Counted from the stretch's first letter, positions 21,640 to 33,975 are shown. The stretch: 64,000 nt of DNA from Gambelia wislizenii (GCA_030847615.1 JAUMIR010000001.1:86725501-86789500); one strand, 5' to 3'. Notes: generated by a model not told the origin, from the letters alone. Numbers and translations are program-made.

Positions 21640-23255
21640 AATAGCACAAACTACTTTTGAAACCTTGGGTCCCCAAAATAGTTTTCATGATTGAGTGCTG
21701 CTCTTTGAGAGACATACATGCTGGTAGACGCACTGATTAGCTCAGGAGTCTCCAACCTTTTGGGGAATATGAACACCCTTGAATTTTTGAGAAAATCATG
21801 TAGGCACTATCATGAAATAGGTGGTTGGCAGGTGGGAGTGACGGTAGTCACACTATGTAACATTTCAAAGAGACAGTAGACCGGTGAGGTGAAAGTAAAA
21901 TATAAACATAAACATGCTCTTTTTAACCCACACTTTCCTGCTTCAAGAAAATATTTCACAGGAAATCATCTGTAAATAAATTCTTCTGAAACCCACTCCT
22001 CCAAATTTATTTCCCAAAACAGGAATATCATATCCAAATAAATTCTGTACATACATGGAGAAACTCCCACACAGCCAATACACAAAGACCACTCTTTTTC
22101 AGGATCACCCCTCCCACATAACCCTGTATCAGTGTTACATGCCCCCTCCTTCTCACACATATTCCCCCCATTGATTCACAGATACATGATCATGGAAACA
22201 CACACATCTTTATCATCATCTCGTGCCAAATTCTGCCAAGGTTGCTTCACTGTATAGTCCTTTCTGGTTTCTTGGGCCGTTCCTAACTTCCCAGCTTACA
22301 AAGCAGTGAGTGTTGTCTTTTTATTTTTGGTGGCTGCACACAGTGCAGAGCAAAGCTGAAGCCTACACTTGTTTGTCCCACATGGGGCCCAGAAGCATTA
22401 TAAGAAAATGAAGAGGTAGCAGCTGGAGGCCCAGCTTTTACTTTGAAGGTATTCCAACCACCTGGAATTTTTAATTCTGGAGGGATCATGCACCTTGATA
22501 AGTGCCAGGGATGGTGTCTTAGAACACACCAGAAACGGTGGGTATCAGAATATTCAGGGTATTGTATGCCCTTCTGGATTCCATACAATGGTATACAGTG
22601 GTGTTTAATAGGTCAGCTTTGGGAGCAGCTGGTAATTCATTTTGTGGGAGGGCCAGCAATGATTTGTTATCATGCTTGGCTTAAATTCTCCTTACATATG
22701 GAGATCCCCTCAGATGCCAAACATTTCTAACACAAGTTGTTCTGTAATCCAAGTTTACCCGTTAACCAATCTTTGTAACCTGCAAAAATAGATATATTTC
22801 TGCCATAGCTTGAGAAATAACTGACTGTACCAAGCAGACACAGAGAAGGTCAGCTGCTAGATAAAAACATTTATTAATCTAATAAAATAGTCTGTCACCA
22901 GTTACAGCCTGTTTTTAATTATTTATATGGAAGAGAATCTCCTGTATAGTGATGGAGATACAGTGATGCCGTATAAAATGGTGAGTATATTTAATGTCAA
23001 ACTTTCTTTGAACATTTGTATAAAATATTATGTAATGTTGTATGTAGTAGATAAGTTACTTTCCACCCTGTTTTTATGTCTGCTAATAGAAATACAGATT
23101 ATTATATCGATATGTCTAAGATCAGCATAAACTTATCAGCTTCATTTATATTTGGCTTTTCTAACAAATGGTAATATGCCAGCGTTTGCTTCTATTATTG
23201 ACTAAGATGTGAAGAACAGGGAATAAACTTATATTGTAAAATGTTTCTTTTTAAG

Positions 23256-23641
23256 ATTGGAGACAAAAACTGTTCCAGTCATTCTAGCAGTAATACCCTG
23301 TCCAGTAACACATCCAGCAACAGTGATGATAAACACTTTGGCTCTGAAGACCTAATGGACACTGATTTACTTGGATTAACATACATTAAAGGGGCTTCTA
23401 CTGACAGTGGCATTGATACTGCTCCTTGTATGCCTGCTCCAATTTTGACCCCTTTACACCTTGCTGGAAGCCGGTCAGGGATACACAGCCGGAACGATCA
23501 GTGGGCTGAATCTTCTGAAACTCCTGGGCAAGATGATGAGACAAAAATATATGCTGTTCACAGCTATGCTTCTGCTATTTCTAGCAGTCATACAGGTGAT
23601 GGCAGCATGGGAGATCTCAGTGAAATATCATCACATTCCAG
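23256..23641 (+). CDS. SIPA1L2: SIPA1L2 exon 5 of window (serine-rich, paralogue-diagnostic)
   Basis: This is the largest exon here, 386 nt, with acceptor CTTTTTAAG|A and donor AG|GTGAGT. It encodes IGDKNCSSHSSSNTLSSNTS, then KHFGSEDLMDTDLLGLTYIK, GASTDSGIDTAPCMPAPIL and SMGDLSEISSHS. The SSHSSSNTLSSN block is shared by SIPA1L1 and SIPA1L2. LLGLTYIKGASTDSGIDTAPCM is the SIPA1L2 form; SIPA1L1 has a different YLQGTSADSGID wording. The region is rich in Ser/Thr and Asp, likely phosphorylated and disordered. It ends with two bases of a split serine codon. Confidence 0.96.
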
Positions 23642-24015
23642 GTGAGTGAGTTCCTTCAATATGGGTACCTAGATTAATAGTTCTGAGTAAATAATTTGTC
23701 ACTTTCTTTTTGCTTGCTACACATGTTGTATTTTACCCAGAATGTATTTAATCTCATTTCAGCAGTGTTGAATATGAGAAAATATGAGAAACTGAAAACA
23801 CTTTTGTCCCTTATAAACTTAGGTCATTAGCTTTTCACTGTATTTTTGGTACGATGATGTTAACTTATTTGATAACAAGTGTTTCCAAATAATTATCCAA
23901 ATCCTACCATACATACAATTATAAAAGGTAAAAAATATGTGAAATATATTCCACATTACTGCATCATAGCACATAGTTTGGTTCACTTACTTGTGCCATT
24001 GGGACTTGCTTAGAT

Positions 24016-24176
24016 TAGTGCTTCATGGACCAGTGCTGTTCTCTGAGCCATCCAAAAATGGGGGCGGGGGACAAAAACAGATTTAGCCACTGGACACCAA
24101 TACGGTACTGATAGCTAGCACACTGGGCTTGAGGGGAATTGCTAGTTCCCCACATCATATAGCCAGAGAAGCACTG
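24016..24176. mobile_element. hAT-type MITE, 161 bp
   Basis: The termini TAGTGCTTC and GAAGCACTG are inverted. The flanks GCTTAGAT (24008-24015) and GTTTAGAT (24177-24184) match at 7 of 8 bases, consistent with a hAT 8-bp target duplication. It is non-coding. Confidence 0.7.
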
Positions 24177-24479
24177 GTTTAGATGACATGGTTTTATCTG
24201 TAATTTAAATTACTTTCCACTAGTGGCAGTATTCCCTTGAGTGGAACTGTGTTGGAATGCTGCCACTGTCAGAAATGATAACTCCCAGAGCAGGTGGGGC
24301 AGGGTAGGCATTCACAAGAAGCAGACTCTGTGAATATCCTTCTGTCTTCCATATTTCTATTTTGAAATATATAATTGTATTTTTGTCTGAAAAAATTCTG
24401 GATCAGCCCAGCAAAGAAAGATTAGTCTTGTATCATTCTTCTCCGTGGTCTACTGATGCACTCAAACCAAGGCAAAGAA

Positions 24480-27452
24480 ACAAAGGCACACACCAGCCTC
24501 CAAAGGTGTAAATAAACTGACATTTGCATGCTAGAACATCAGAACCATGCGAGACTCTGCAGATAGTGGATGGCCTGAGCGTTGTTCTGCTCTAACAGCC
24601 CATGAACTATCACAACTCAATATTGACATTGCTGCTCTTAGTGAAGTTCGTCTCCATGAGGAAGGCAGCCTTAAAGAGCACGGCGCCGGCTACACACTTT
24701 ACTGGTCTGGCAAACCCAAAAGCGAAAAACATCTTTCAGGAGTAGGCTTTATGATTAAAAACTCCATTGCCTTCAAACTCGAAACCTTGCCAACAGGACA
24801 CTCTGATTGTATTATTTCCTTACGCCTCCCGCATGTTGTTCTCTTCAGTATATATGCCCCAACTATGCAAGCCGACCCTGTAGCGAAAGACAAATTCTAC
24901 ACAGACCTATGCCACCTCATACAAAAAGTCCCTGTAGAAGATAAAATTATTATCCTTGGTGACTTCAGTGCCAGAGTAGGAAAGAACTCCGAAGCCTGGA
25001 AAGGTATCATACGCAAGCATGGTGTGGAAATTGCAATGATAACGAACGCCTCTTGCTAGAGTTCTGTGCAGAACAACAGCTGACTATTCCAAACACTATC
25101 TTTCAGCAGAAAGATGGCTTGAAGACAACCTGGATGCATCCCCGATCCAAATATTGGCACCTCATTGACTATGTTCTAGTCCGCCAGAGAAACATTCGTG
25201 ATGTCCATCATACTTGAGTGATGCCCAGTGCAGAATGCCAAACAGATCATCGCCTCGTCAGATGTAAACTAAATCTTCATCTTAAATTCAAACCTAAGAG
25301 GGGTGCCATCTTAAAGAGGAGACTCCAAGTCAACAATCTTCAACAAGTTACCATGAGAGATAACTTCCAGGCAAATCTGCAAACAAAACTTGAAGACCAT
25401 CCTACAGATCCTTCTCCTACAGTGCTTTGGCAAAATAGCAAAAACAGTATCCTCCAGTCTGCAGAAGAATCCCTCGGGTTCTCACACAAGAAAAATCAAG
25501 ACTGGCTTGATGAAAACAACCAAGAGATCCAGGAGCTGTTGGCAAAGAAGAGAACTGCGCACCAGGCATACCTCGCCCAGCCAACTTGCCATGTAAGAAA
25601 AGCAGCTTTCCACCTCACTTCAACAAAAGCTCCGAGACATGCAGAACAAGTGGTGGATCAATATAACAGAAAAGACACAACGCTGTGCAGATCTGGGTGA
25701 TCATAGAGGATTTTATGAAGCTCTTAAAGCAGTGTTTGGACCTACTTATCAGGTCCAAAGCTCCTTATACAGTACAGATGGTCAAACATTAATTACTGAT
25801 AAAGCCTCCACCCTGAATCAATGGGCTGAACATTTTCAAAGTCTGTTTAGTGCCAACCGAGTAGTCCAAGGTTCAGATATCCAACATATGATACAAAAAC
25901 CGATGAAAAATAAATTGGACATAGCTCCCACTTTGGAAGAGACCCTTAAGGCCATACAGCAGATGAAAAACGGCAAGGCATCTGGGATTGATGGAATCCC
26001 ACCTGAAGTTTGGAAACACGGAGGAAACATGTACTCCATGATAAATTCCATGAACTCCTTGTGAATTGCTGAGAAAAAGGGGAACTGCCATCAGATCTCC
26101 AAGATGCAGTCATCATCACCCTGTACAAGAAAAAAGGAGCAATATCCGATTGCTCAAGACTAGGATGTCTCCCCAAATTCCTTAAAATGATTATCTTGCT
26201 ACACGAACGCCAGCACAGTCAAGTCAGATATGCTGATGCTCTTTCAAAGCCCTTTCTAATAACTAATGGAGTGAAGCAAGGTTGTGTTCTTGCTCCAACT
26301 TTATTTACAATCTTCTTCAGCACGATGCTCCAAAGGGCTACGGCAGAGCTTGAAGAAGACGGCATCTATATACGTTACTGTATTGATGGTAGCTTGTTTA
26401 ACTTAAGCCGTCTGAGGGCTCACAATAAGACTCTAAACTATCTAATTCATAAGCTGCTCTTCGCTGATGATGCTGCCCTTGTTGCCCACACAGAAGCAGC
26501 TCTGCAGCGCCTAACCATCCTGCTTTGCAATAGCTGCAGAGCTGTAAGTCAACCTGAAGAAAACGGAAGTTCTTTACCAGCCTGCACCACAGGACGAACA
26601 CCACCATCCCCACATTGCTGTAGGCAAATCTGTGCTTAAGTCTGTTCAGCAGTTCACCTACCTGGGAAGCATCATTTCCTCAGATGCCAAGATTGACAAA
26701 GAGATCGATCACAGATTAGCAAAGGCATATAAAGCATTTGGAAGACTTTGCAAAACGCTGGAGTAACAAACACCTGAGGCAAAACACAAAAATCAGTGTG
26801 TATAGAGCCATTGTACTGTCTATTCTCCTTTACGGGTCTGAAACATAGGTCACCTATTGCCAGCACTTACGACTTCTCGAACGCTTTCATCAGCGCTGTA
26901 TACGCACAATCCTAAATTTACACTGGACTGACTATGTGAAGAATGTTGCTGTTCTTGAGCAAGCAGGGATCACCAGCACTGAGGCCATGATATTGAGAAA
27001 ACGGCTCTGCTGGGCCGGGCACGTTTCTAGGATGGAGGACCATCGCCTCCCAAAAATAGTACTCTGCAGTGAACTCGCCACAGGTCAGCGTAAGAGGGGC
27101 GCTCCAAAAAAGCAATACAAGGACTCCCTTAAACAATATCTCAGGCTTGGTCAAACTGATCACCAACAATGTCCGCCCTGCCCTCACATTGGGAGGCTTG
27201 GAGACGCACTATCCACAATGCTGCAGCCTTATTTGAGAACTCACGCCGAACAAGTCTTGAAGAGAAATAATAACACAGAAATAATCACAACCCGGAAACA
27301 TCATCCAAGGAGACCTTCTGCTGTGCTTTCTGCAACCGGATTTGTTTATCTCGGATTGGCCTTTTTTAGTCATCAGCACGCTTGCAGAAAGCGCAGAATG
27401 AGTCCTTCCTGAATCTTTGTTAGCGAGGAAACGCCAGAGAGAGAGACTATAT
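24480..27452 (+). mobile_element. APE-type non-LTR retrotransposon, nearly full length but inactivated
   Basis: The element encodes an apurinic-like endonuclease (24547-25270) and a reverse transcriptase (about 25300-27000). A C-terminal segment ends at 27411. Endonuclease motifs visible are NIDIAALSEVRLHEEGSLKE, FSIYAPTM, IILGDFSARVGKN, WMHPRSKYWHLIDYVLV and TDHRLVRCKL. RT motifs include GKASGIDGIPPEVWKHGG, TNGVKQGCVLAPTLF and the active site HKLLFADDAALVAHTE. Frameshifts occur near 25050 and 26060. The block between the DAVIITLYKKKG motif (about 26125) and RLGCLPKFLKM (about 26160) is missing, so part of the RT fingers is deleted. The 3' end is GCGAGGAAACGCCAGAGAGA. The clade (RTE-like or jockey superfamily) is uncertain. 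Confidence 0.85.
26936..27411 (+). pseudogene. C-terminal ORF segment of the APE-type LINE
   Basis: An open stretch encodes VLEQAGITSTEAMILRKRL, WAGHVSRMEDHRLPKIV and ATGQRKRGAPKK. These are the post-RT motifs that also occur in RTE-like LINEs (WAGHV-RM-D-RLPK). In this copy the end is frameshifted near 27160. Out of frame it retains the Cys/His motif seen intact in the copy at 40100-40612 (CCAFCNQTCLSRIGLFSHQR). The motif resembles a C2H2 or CCHC nucleic-acid-binding finger. Confidence 0.75.
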
Positions 27453-28477
27453 GTGGCATTCATGAATAGGTTTCCCCACATTAAAAAAAAGGAAATATAG
27501 TTGAGCATGAGGATAAGGTGTATGTAGACATGTGTAACGATGTAGATATCTATATTTGTGTATAAAGGAGCATTGTATAGTGTTATGTTCTAGAGTAAAA
27601 GCATGGTATGGGTGTGTTTTTTTTTTGTCCAAAGTTAATATGAACTGGTTCTCATGATACAGTATAAAGAGCCATGAGAACTCATCTTCCCTCCTACAAA
27701 GAGGCAAACCTTTGTAGTAGAAACAGCTAACAAACCTCAGAGCTTGGGTCCATGCTTTGTTTTTTCATGTTTTACAAACCTGGACAGTTTAGAATGGAAG
27801 AAACTTGCAAGTTAAACCCAAGCAATGTTTAATCAGAAATAAGGCCCCTAAATTAAATAGAAGACTTTCTTTTTTAAAAAATGCATGAGATTTCATTCTT
27901 TGAAGGGTTTTTAAAGGCTGAAATTTAAGTTTTTGACCCATTACAATAAATGTTCCAAGCCACAAGACAGCTTCGTAAAATGAGTATGTGTGAACACTAT
28001 GACCATCATTTGAGCACCCTGTCTGTTGCGCAGGGAAAGTATCTTCTTCCCCAGGAAGAGTGATTCATTACAAGTTTTATGTCCTTCTGCTTTTAAGAGA
28101 ATATACATGCATTTGCCAAGGTGTTTCTGTTTCTGATGTTTTCCCCATTTTGCTGGATTTTATTGCTGCTGTGATTTTTATTCTGCAATTTTTGGGTTTT
28201 TTAAAATGTGGTAAATTTTGATTTACATTGACTGTGGTGTAGACTTTTTTGGAATAAATATACTTCCATCAACAGGAATTGAAAATGGAAGAATATACTT
28301 AAATGTCTTCCACTGAAACCAAAATGTCTTGAACATTCAACATTGGCTAGAATGTGTTGTTTGTATTGAAGAAGTAAATGGAATATCTTAATAAGACTTT
28401 AGTTCTGAATTTTAAGGGAGCTGATTTTTTTTCTGTCTCAGATTTTCTCACACTGCTTATTTTGTCCCTTCTTCTAG

Positions 28478-28702
28478 TGGGTCACATCATTCAGGAAGTC
28501 CTTCAGCACATGGTCCTAAGAGCAGTGGAACATTAGATACCTCAAAAGTGTACATAGTATCCCAAAACTGTGGTCAACAGATCCCTGGATCCATAGCAAA
28601 ATGCTACCCTCGACAAGGAGCAATAAGCAAATATGTCATTGGCTGGAAAAAATCAGAAGGCAGCCCAACGCCGGATGAATCTGAAACTTCTGAATGCCAA
28701 GA
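28478..28702 (+). CDS. SIPA1L2: SIPA1L2 exon 6 of window
   Basis: This 225-nt exon has acceptor CTTCTAG|T and donor GA|GTAAGA. It encodes GSHHSGSPSAHGPKSSGTLD, then SKVYIVSQNCGQQIPGSIAK and YPRQGAISKYVIGWKKSEGS. The YPRQGA-SKY-IGWKK-EG block is the most conserved part of this linker and is shared with SIPA1L1. Phase is symmetric (1 base in, 2 bases out). Confidence 0.95.
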
Positions 28703-30569
28703 GTAAGAGAAGATTTGTTCATATTTTGTATGTTTAAGAGGGAGGAGGGTCCAAAACATAAAAGAAGAGGCAAGGTGGATGATGTAGAATTCCAAAGGCT
28801 TGGAAGAAGCAGGCAAGCTCCAGAGAAATCTGGCTGCATCAAGACGCCTCTGGTCTCTATTTATGAGTGCTTCCAAACAAGGCTTTTATCATGCAATCAC
28901 TATGCTGTATCCATGTAGTAATTTGTGGTGTCCAGATGGTATCTTACACTTCTGATCCTCCTGTGTTCCAACATTTCTTCTGTTTTGTTTCCTTCATCAA
29001 AGAATCCATTAACGAGAAGGTGAAAATAGCTATATACTATATGTTGATTGATAGTGCTAGGAATCATCCACCTGGAAGCACCCTGTATTGCATGAAATCA
29101 GAGTCCTAAATCTGAATGAAGAACTCATTTGCATAGTTCAAATTGACGTATAAATTATGGAGGCTGTTTCCTTATATAAATAATATCATCTACATTGAAG
29201 TACTATCCCCTTTTATTTTATTTTTTTTAATGTAAGAGTTCAGGCTTTGGAATGGGAAACAAAGAAATTCTCTGGATGGTAAAGGAGGAGCAATCTACTC
29301 ATCCACAGGTTATTCCCCATGCACCAGCTAACTAGGCAGGAATTCAAGATTCTTTTTCTGTTATGTCTGTAGACTCTCTTTCCTTCTCTGTTAGTTTTTT
29401 TTTCCTGCCTTGCCAGCTAGATGTGTTTTTCCCTTTGCTCACACACATTAATTAAGAAAAATTAAGATGGAAGGAAATCATAAAAAGAGAATGGCTACAG
29501 ATGATGAGGCAGACAAAGGGCATGCAGTTTTACATTCAGAGAAAAAGAAAAAACCAAACCACATCATATCCGGTAACTGAGTCTAATTCACTGACTATTG
29601 TCCAGCAGTTTGTGGGTCTAGAAAATAATAAGATTGTCTGAAATCAGATGAACACTACCCAGTGAATCTTTGAAATTAAAGTGGATTTTACTATTTTGAG
29701 TGAGAGTGAGTCAAAGGGCTTGGTAGTGCCACCGCTGCCACAAAAAAAGGAAAGAATAGAATGGCAGAGGAGGAGGCACTTAAAAGGATGAAAAAATGTA
29801 AGTGAAGCAATAATATTTAAACACTTATGATACTGCATCATTCAAGTCAAGGGTTCTATTCAGGAGAAAACTTTTGACTGTTGCTTCAAGCAATTGTGTT
29901 GGGAACGGAGGTTCCAAAATGGAGTGGAGCAGATGCAAGCAAAAAAAAAACTGGAATGATCAAGCAAATGGAGCTTCCGTGCAGTCACCAGATGAGTGGT
30001 AGTTCAAAGTGATGTTAGCATTAGTGAATGGAGCCCCCCATGATCCTAGAAACACAGCTTTCCTTCATAGCATGTTTAAAAACTCTTTTGACAAGCATGC
30101 TGCTTGCTTCACAACCAGCTTTGCTGAATCAACAGCAAAGTAATATTGCCACTTACAAACAGCATCAATGCACTAATGATTTACATTTGGTTGAAGAGGC
30201 TTCAACCAAAAAAATTAATTCATTTTTAATGCCACACAGTGAATTGCAGTTTAACACAGTAAATCAGCATCAAATACAAATACAGTCAATTGCAATTGAA
30301 TCAATTAATGCAAATAAATATTAAAAAACAGATCCAATCACATGGTTACAATTAATTCTAACAATGATTTTCAAAAATTGGTGAATTCTGTTTAGACAGT
30401 AGCGAGGAGAGAGTGCAAGAACAAGTAAATCAGCAGAATCAAACATGAAGAATAGGTCTAATAAGGAACAAAACATGAAGTCAACAGTGTTAGAGCAGAA
30501 GCAATTAGTAAAAGGGAAATATGCACAACCAAAATCAAAGCACGTAGGAGATGTTGAAACCTTTCAGAG

Positions 30570-31030
30570 TCAGAAATGGAGGGTGACATAGAGGAAAGAG
30601 AAGGAATACATCAATCATAAATTGCAGTAAGGGGGACGATTCCTCAGACACAGATGCTGATAAAAGAAATCTATCACGTAGGCTGTTTGCAGTGGAGGAA
30701 TGTAAGAGCCTGTTGAAAAGAGTAGTCCAAATATTAGGCTTAGAATTTGGCCAAAATGGAACACAGGGTGATAATGAGGAAGGAAGCAGTGACTACAGAA
30801 TATCACCAAAGAGCCATTGCCAAAAGCACTATAAATTCCTTACCAGAGGTGTTTAGGGAAGTGATAGACTTAGAACGAAACCCCTTTAAATACTAAAAAT
30901 TGCTAAATTACAGCCAAAAGTTATATTTGTATAAAAAGAATATGAAATTAGTTAAATTGCCCCTAGTGGACAAACCAAGTATGGTGCCTATTTCAGTGGC
31001 CATTGTCCATAAGGAGGAGGACTAGATCAA
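30570..31030 (+). pseudogene. Degenerate DIRS-like gag fragment
   Basis: The translation with in-frame stops reads LPEVFREVIDLERNPFKY near 30838, then NYSQKLYLYKKNMKLVKLP and VDKPSMVPISVAIVHKEED. The layout is an acidic helix, a NP-K-Y segment, KLY, then LK-P-VD-P. It resembles the gag of vertebrate DIRS elements. Upstream, ECKSLLKRVVQILGLEFGQ fits the same protein. No RT or ITRs are nearby. The homology call is from memory and the sequence is badly decayed. Confidence 0.45.
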
Positions 31031-31077
31031 TGAAGGATATTTTGGAGAATCAAGAGCTTGACGTATGTTCCATCAGT

Positions 31078-31275
31078 AAAGTGGCTGTGATTCACCTTCA
31101 TTGTTTAGCCACTTCTACTGCCAACAGATACCAGGTTCTGTAAACTATATTTCAGAGGAAGGAATTGACAAACCACCTCTTGAGTATTCCTTGCCTAAGA
31201 AAACTCTATGAAATTTATGATGCCGCCATAAGTCGACAGGCACCTTGAAGGTACATACACACAGAGAGACATGCA
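31078..31275 (+). mobile_element. RTE/BovB-tailed SINE-like repeat
   Basis: The 3' part reads GAGGAAGGAATTGACAAACC, ATTCCTTGCCTAAGAAAACT and GCCGCCATAAGTCGACAGGC, ending in an ACACA/CACAC run. This GCC(A/G)CCATAAGTCG tail is typical of squamate RTE/BovB LINEs and the SINEs they mobilise. A related tail is at 36190-36235. No tRNA-like A/B boxes were convincingly seen at the 5' end. Confidence 0.65.
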
Positions 31276-31727
31276 CACAAACACACTGCAAGGAAGGAAG
31301 AGAAATGGGGAAAGTCCTATTGAACAGTAGAAGTCAGTTTGCACAATGTTGGATTGTGCCTTCACTTTATAAATACGTTTTGCTGCCTTGAACTGTTAAT
31401 GACTGATCTATTAGATACCGTTGCTATAGTTGATGGTATTTTAATGTCCATTTTGATAATTACCTTTTTTTGTTGTTGTTGTTGATAGGCTATTTTTATT
31501 TCATTTATGGATGTCTTTAAGTGAAAGTTGGGGAATAAATATTTTTAATGATTGTTTTTTTAAAAAAAAACATAGATGTTTGGATTAGCATATGGAAGTT
31601 AGTAAAAATGTACTGGAACACTATGGAAAGAATTTTTTTAAGGCAATATAAATAGAGCAAAATTGAAAAGATTTCCGTGAACTGTAAAAAACAAAACAAA
31701 AAAACAGCCCAGTAATTGTTTTTACAG

Positions 31728-31878
31728 AATGTATAGTGATGGTGATGGCCTGTCTTCAAGTCGTCTTCAAGCCTCTATAAGGAGTACAGTTTCTGAAAGT
31801 CAGCGAGTCTTGTCAAAAGAAGAGTTTCTGAAGCTGATGATGCCAGACAGCATCTCTGTGGAGGAAGGCAGAAGAAAG
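31728..31878 (+). CDS. SIPA1L2: SIPA1L2 exon 7 of window
   Basis: This 151-nt exon has acceptor TTTTACAG|A and donor AAG|GTTAGC. It encodes MYSDGDGLSSSRLQASIRST, then VSESQRVLSKEEFLKLMMP and DSISVEEGRRK. LSKE-FLKLM-PDS--VEEGRRK is the SIPA1L2 form. The LSKEEFLKLMM stretch is likely helical. It ends in phase 0. The donor is followed by in-frame intron sequence, so a read-through frame appears but is not real. Confidence 0.94.
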
Positions 31879-33136
31879 GTTAGCTCTTTCTTTGTCTCTG
31901 TAACTATCACATGTAGTTATGCCCTTTCCCAATCCATCACTATCACTGAACTTTATTCAGATTAGTTCTAAAAGTAATCATAAAAAGGGAATTGAGGGAG
32001 TAATTCAGATAACAAGCTTCCCTCCAAATATGGTTATGAAGACTACTAAGGTTATAAATAAGGTGGATTAGTATATATACTCTGAAAGCTCTGCACCTTT
32101 TCCTGCAGTGTGAGGAGGCAATCCTTCATGCTGGGTCTGGCTCCCTACTCGAGCTTGCTTAAGGCTTGTTATCCGTCAATAATTATCAGCACCCTAAAGG
32201 GGAGAGCCAGTCACACTTTCCCAGTTCCACTTGCCTCAGTGAATGATTCAGGACAGGGCTTTAGTGCTCTGGCTAGATCTTATATTTTTGCCCATTTATT
32301 TGTTGGATTCCTGGATATTTCAACCTGAACAGTACCACCCTTGTGGGCTAGGTCTGTTTCAATGCTTGTGGCCACAGTTTGACTGCTTACCTGACTGATT
32401 GCCACCCTAATGAGGATAGGTTCAGTTAAGGCTTGTGGCCAATATACGCAGCTCCAGTATGTCCTCTGGTGAGTCAGTGAGGGACAGCATGGAAGAGGTG
32501 CATTTTAGGCATGCAGAGGATTTGGATTGACTGGTTTTCTTTGGGAATCTGTAGGAGGTTTCTTCTACTGCTGCAGTAGTGGCTGAAGAGAACAGTGAGG
32601 TAACTGGCATGGCTTCAGCTGTGAGGGTATCTATGATGGACTCTTCAGCTTGTTATAAATGGTCAAGCGCTCCGCCGTGAGCTTTGCAGCTGGATATCTC
32701 TCATTGTTAAGCAGGCAGGTTCAGCTGGGAGTTCAGGGGTGGTGGGAAAGCGGTGGCAAGTCTGTCAGAGTCCTGAAATGGTGGGTATCTTGAGCACCAA
32801 GATAAACGGTATGAAAAGAAACTGCCTCAGTTCTAAGCTCTCAGTTGCACAGGAGTGTGGGGTGGATTGTGTGCAGCAAGTGTCTGCAGTGGTTTCTCTC
32901 CCTTAAAAATGGAAAAGGAAGATTAAACATTTATCTTCTGACACTACTGTGGGAGATGTTGAGTCCTCTGTGTCTCCTGATACATTTGACAAGGAGGAAC
33001 GGGAGTTACCTCCTGAGGAAAGAGAACTTATGCCTGATTATATTCACCTCATTTATTTAAGTCTGAACAATTTCCTGTGGGGGCTCGCCTCATGCATTTT
33101 GCCCACCATTGAGAGAGAACATCCTCCAATGCTTGG

Positions 33137-33780
33137 GTGGAGAGGACTGTGAGACAGGGCTATACCATTGATTTCATTGAGTCTTACAGTCCCAGGTCAG
33201 CAGAGAAGTATTTTCAGAAATTTTGGGCAATAGAACACCTAGTTCAGAAAGGAGCCATAGAACCCAGTACCCCATCAAAAAAGATTTTGGGGCTCTTACT
33301 GTTCTTCTTAGTTCCAAAGAAAGCAAGGATTAGAGGGCCATTCTGAACTTTTGCCAGGTCAATGTTTTTGTAGCCAAGTGGAAATTCTGCATGGAAACCT
33401 TATAATTGATTCTGGAAGGAAGTGCAAGATGTGTCTTTCTGGTGTCGCTCAACCTCTAGGAGGTATGCCTGCACATTCCAATACACTCAGCACACAGGAC
33501 ATAGCTCAGGTTCCTTATCTGGAAGATCACCATCAGTACAGGGCCTTACCATTTGGTCTGTCAGCTTCTCTTTGGGTGTTCATGAAGTTGCTGGTGGCTT
33601 TAGTAGCTCATCTGAGGTTGAGAGGGGTTCACATTCACCCATACCTGGATGATCTGTTGGTTCACTTACCATCTCTGCAGAAGGGCAGGGAAGACGTGCA
33701 GGTAACTATGGCTTGTTTTGAGTATCAGGGCTTTGTGGCCAACAAGGAGAAGAGCCACCTGGAGCCAGTCTAACATCTCC
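33137..33780 (+). pseudogene. DIRS reverse transcriptase fragment (copy 2)
   Basis: Two open pieces cover the RT fingers and palm. The first has GAIEPSTPSKK and FFLVPKKARIRGPF. The second has ALPFGLSASLWVFMKLLVAL and the YLDDLLV catalytic box (33640-33660), then GFVANKEKSHLEP. The catalytic YLDD is intact, but the frame is broken around 33350. Compared with copy 1, the LDLQEAYLHI segment is lost. Confidence 0.8.
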
Positions 33781-33975
33781 AGCATCTGGGAACCATTATA
33801 GATTTGTCTCTTTATGGGGTCTTTCTGCCAGAGAATAAGAGGGTGAAGCTCCAGTATCTGGCCAGGAGTGTGTTAAGGCACAATACATCATGGTTAATGA
33901 TTTTCGCCAAGCTGTTAGGGCTAACAGGTGGCAATTTGTTGTCCAAATGGGCGGAATGCACATTTCTGTGTATTA

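Larger units (their letters stand above)
18751..23255 (+). other. SIPA1L2 intron with two palindromic MITEs
   Basis: The intron holds a palindromic MITE at 19885-20108 and a larger one at 20758-21639. A short hAT-like trace (about 21740-21910, GGAGTCTCCAACCTTTTGGG) may be another remnant. The stretches 18751-19884 and 21911-23255 contain nothing I can name. Confidence 0.6.
23642..28477 (+). other. SIPA1L2 intron carrying an APE-type LINE
   Basis: The intron contains a small hAT MITE (24016-24176) and the LINE at 24480-27452. The stretch 27453-28477 is AT-rich with no recognised element or exon. Confidence 0.7.
28703..31727 (+). other. SIPA1L2 intron with decayed DIRS gag and RTE/SINE tail
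   Basis: Besides the two remnants listed separately (30570-31030 and 31078-31275), the stretch 28703-30570 shows no clear element, exon or RNA gene. It is AT-rich with several A-runs. Confidence 0.55.

Noticed and set aside
23461..23649. Second + strand frame inside exon 5
   Set aside because: Out-of-frame shadow of the SIPA1L2 exon; the exon's own frame is fully conserved.
31729..31965. 78-codon open frame continuing past exon 7
   Set aside because: The last ~29 codons run into the intron after a canonical GT donor at 31879. The exon ends at 31878.
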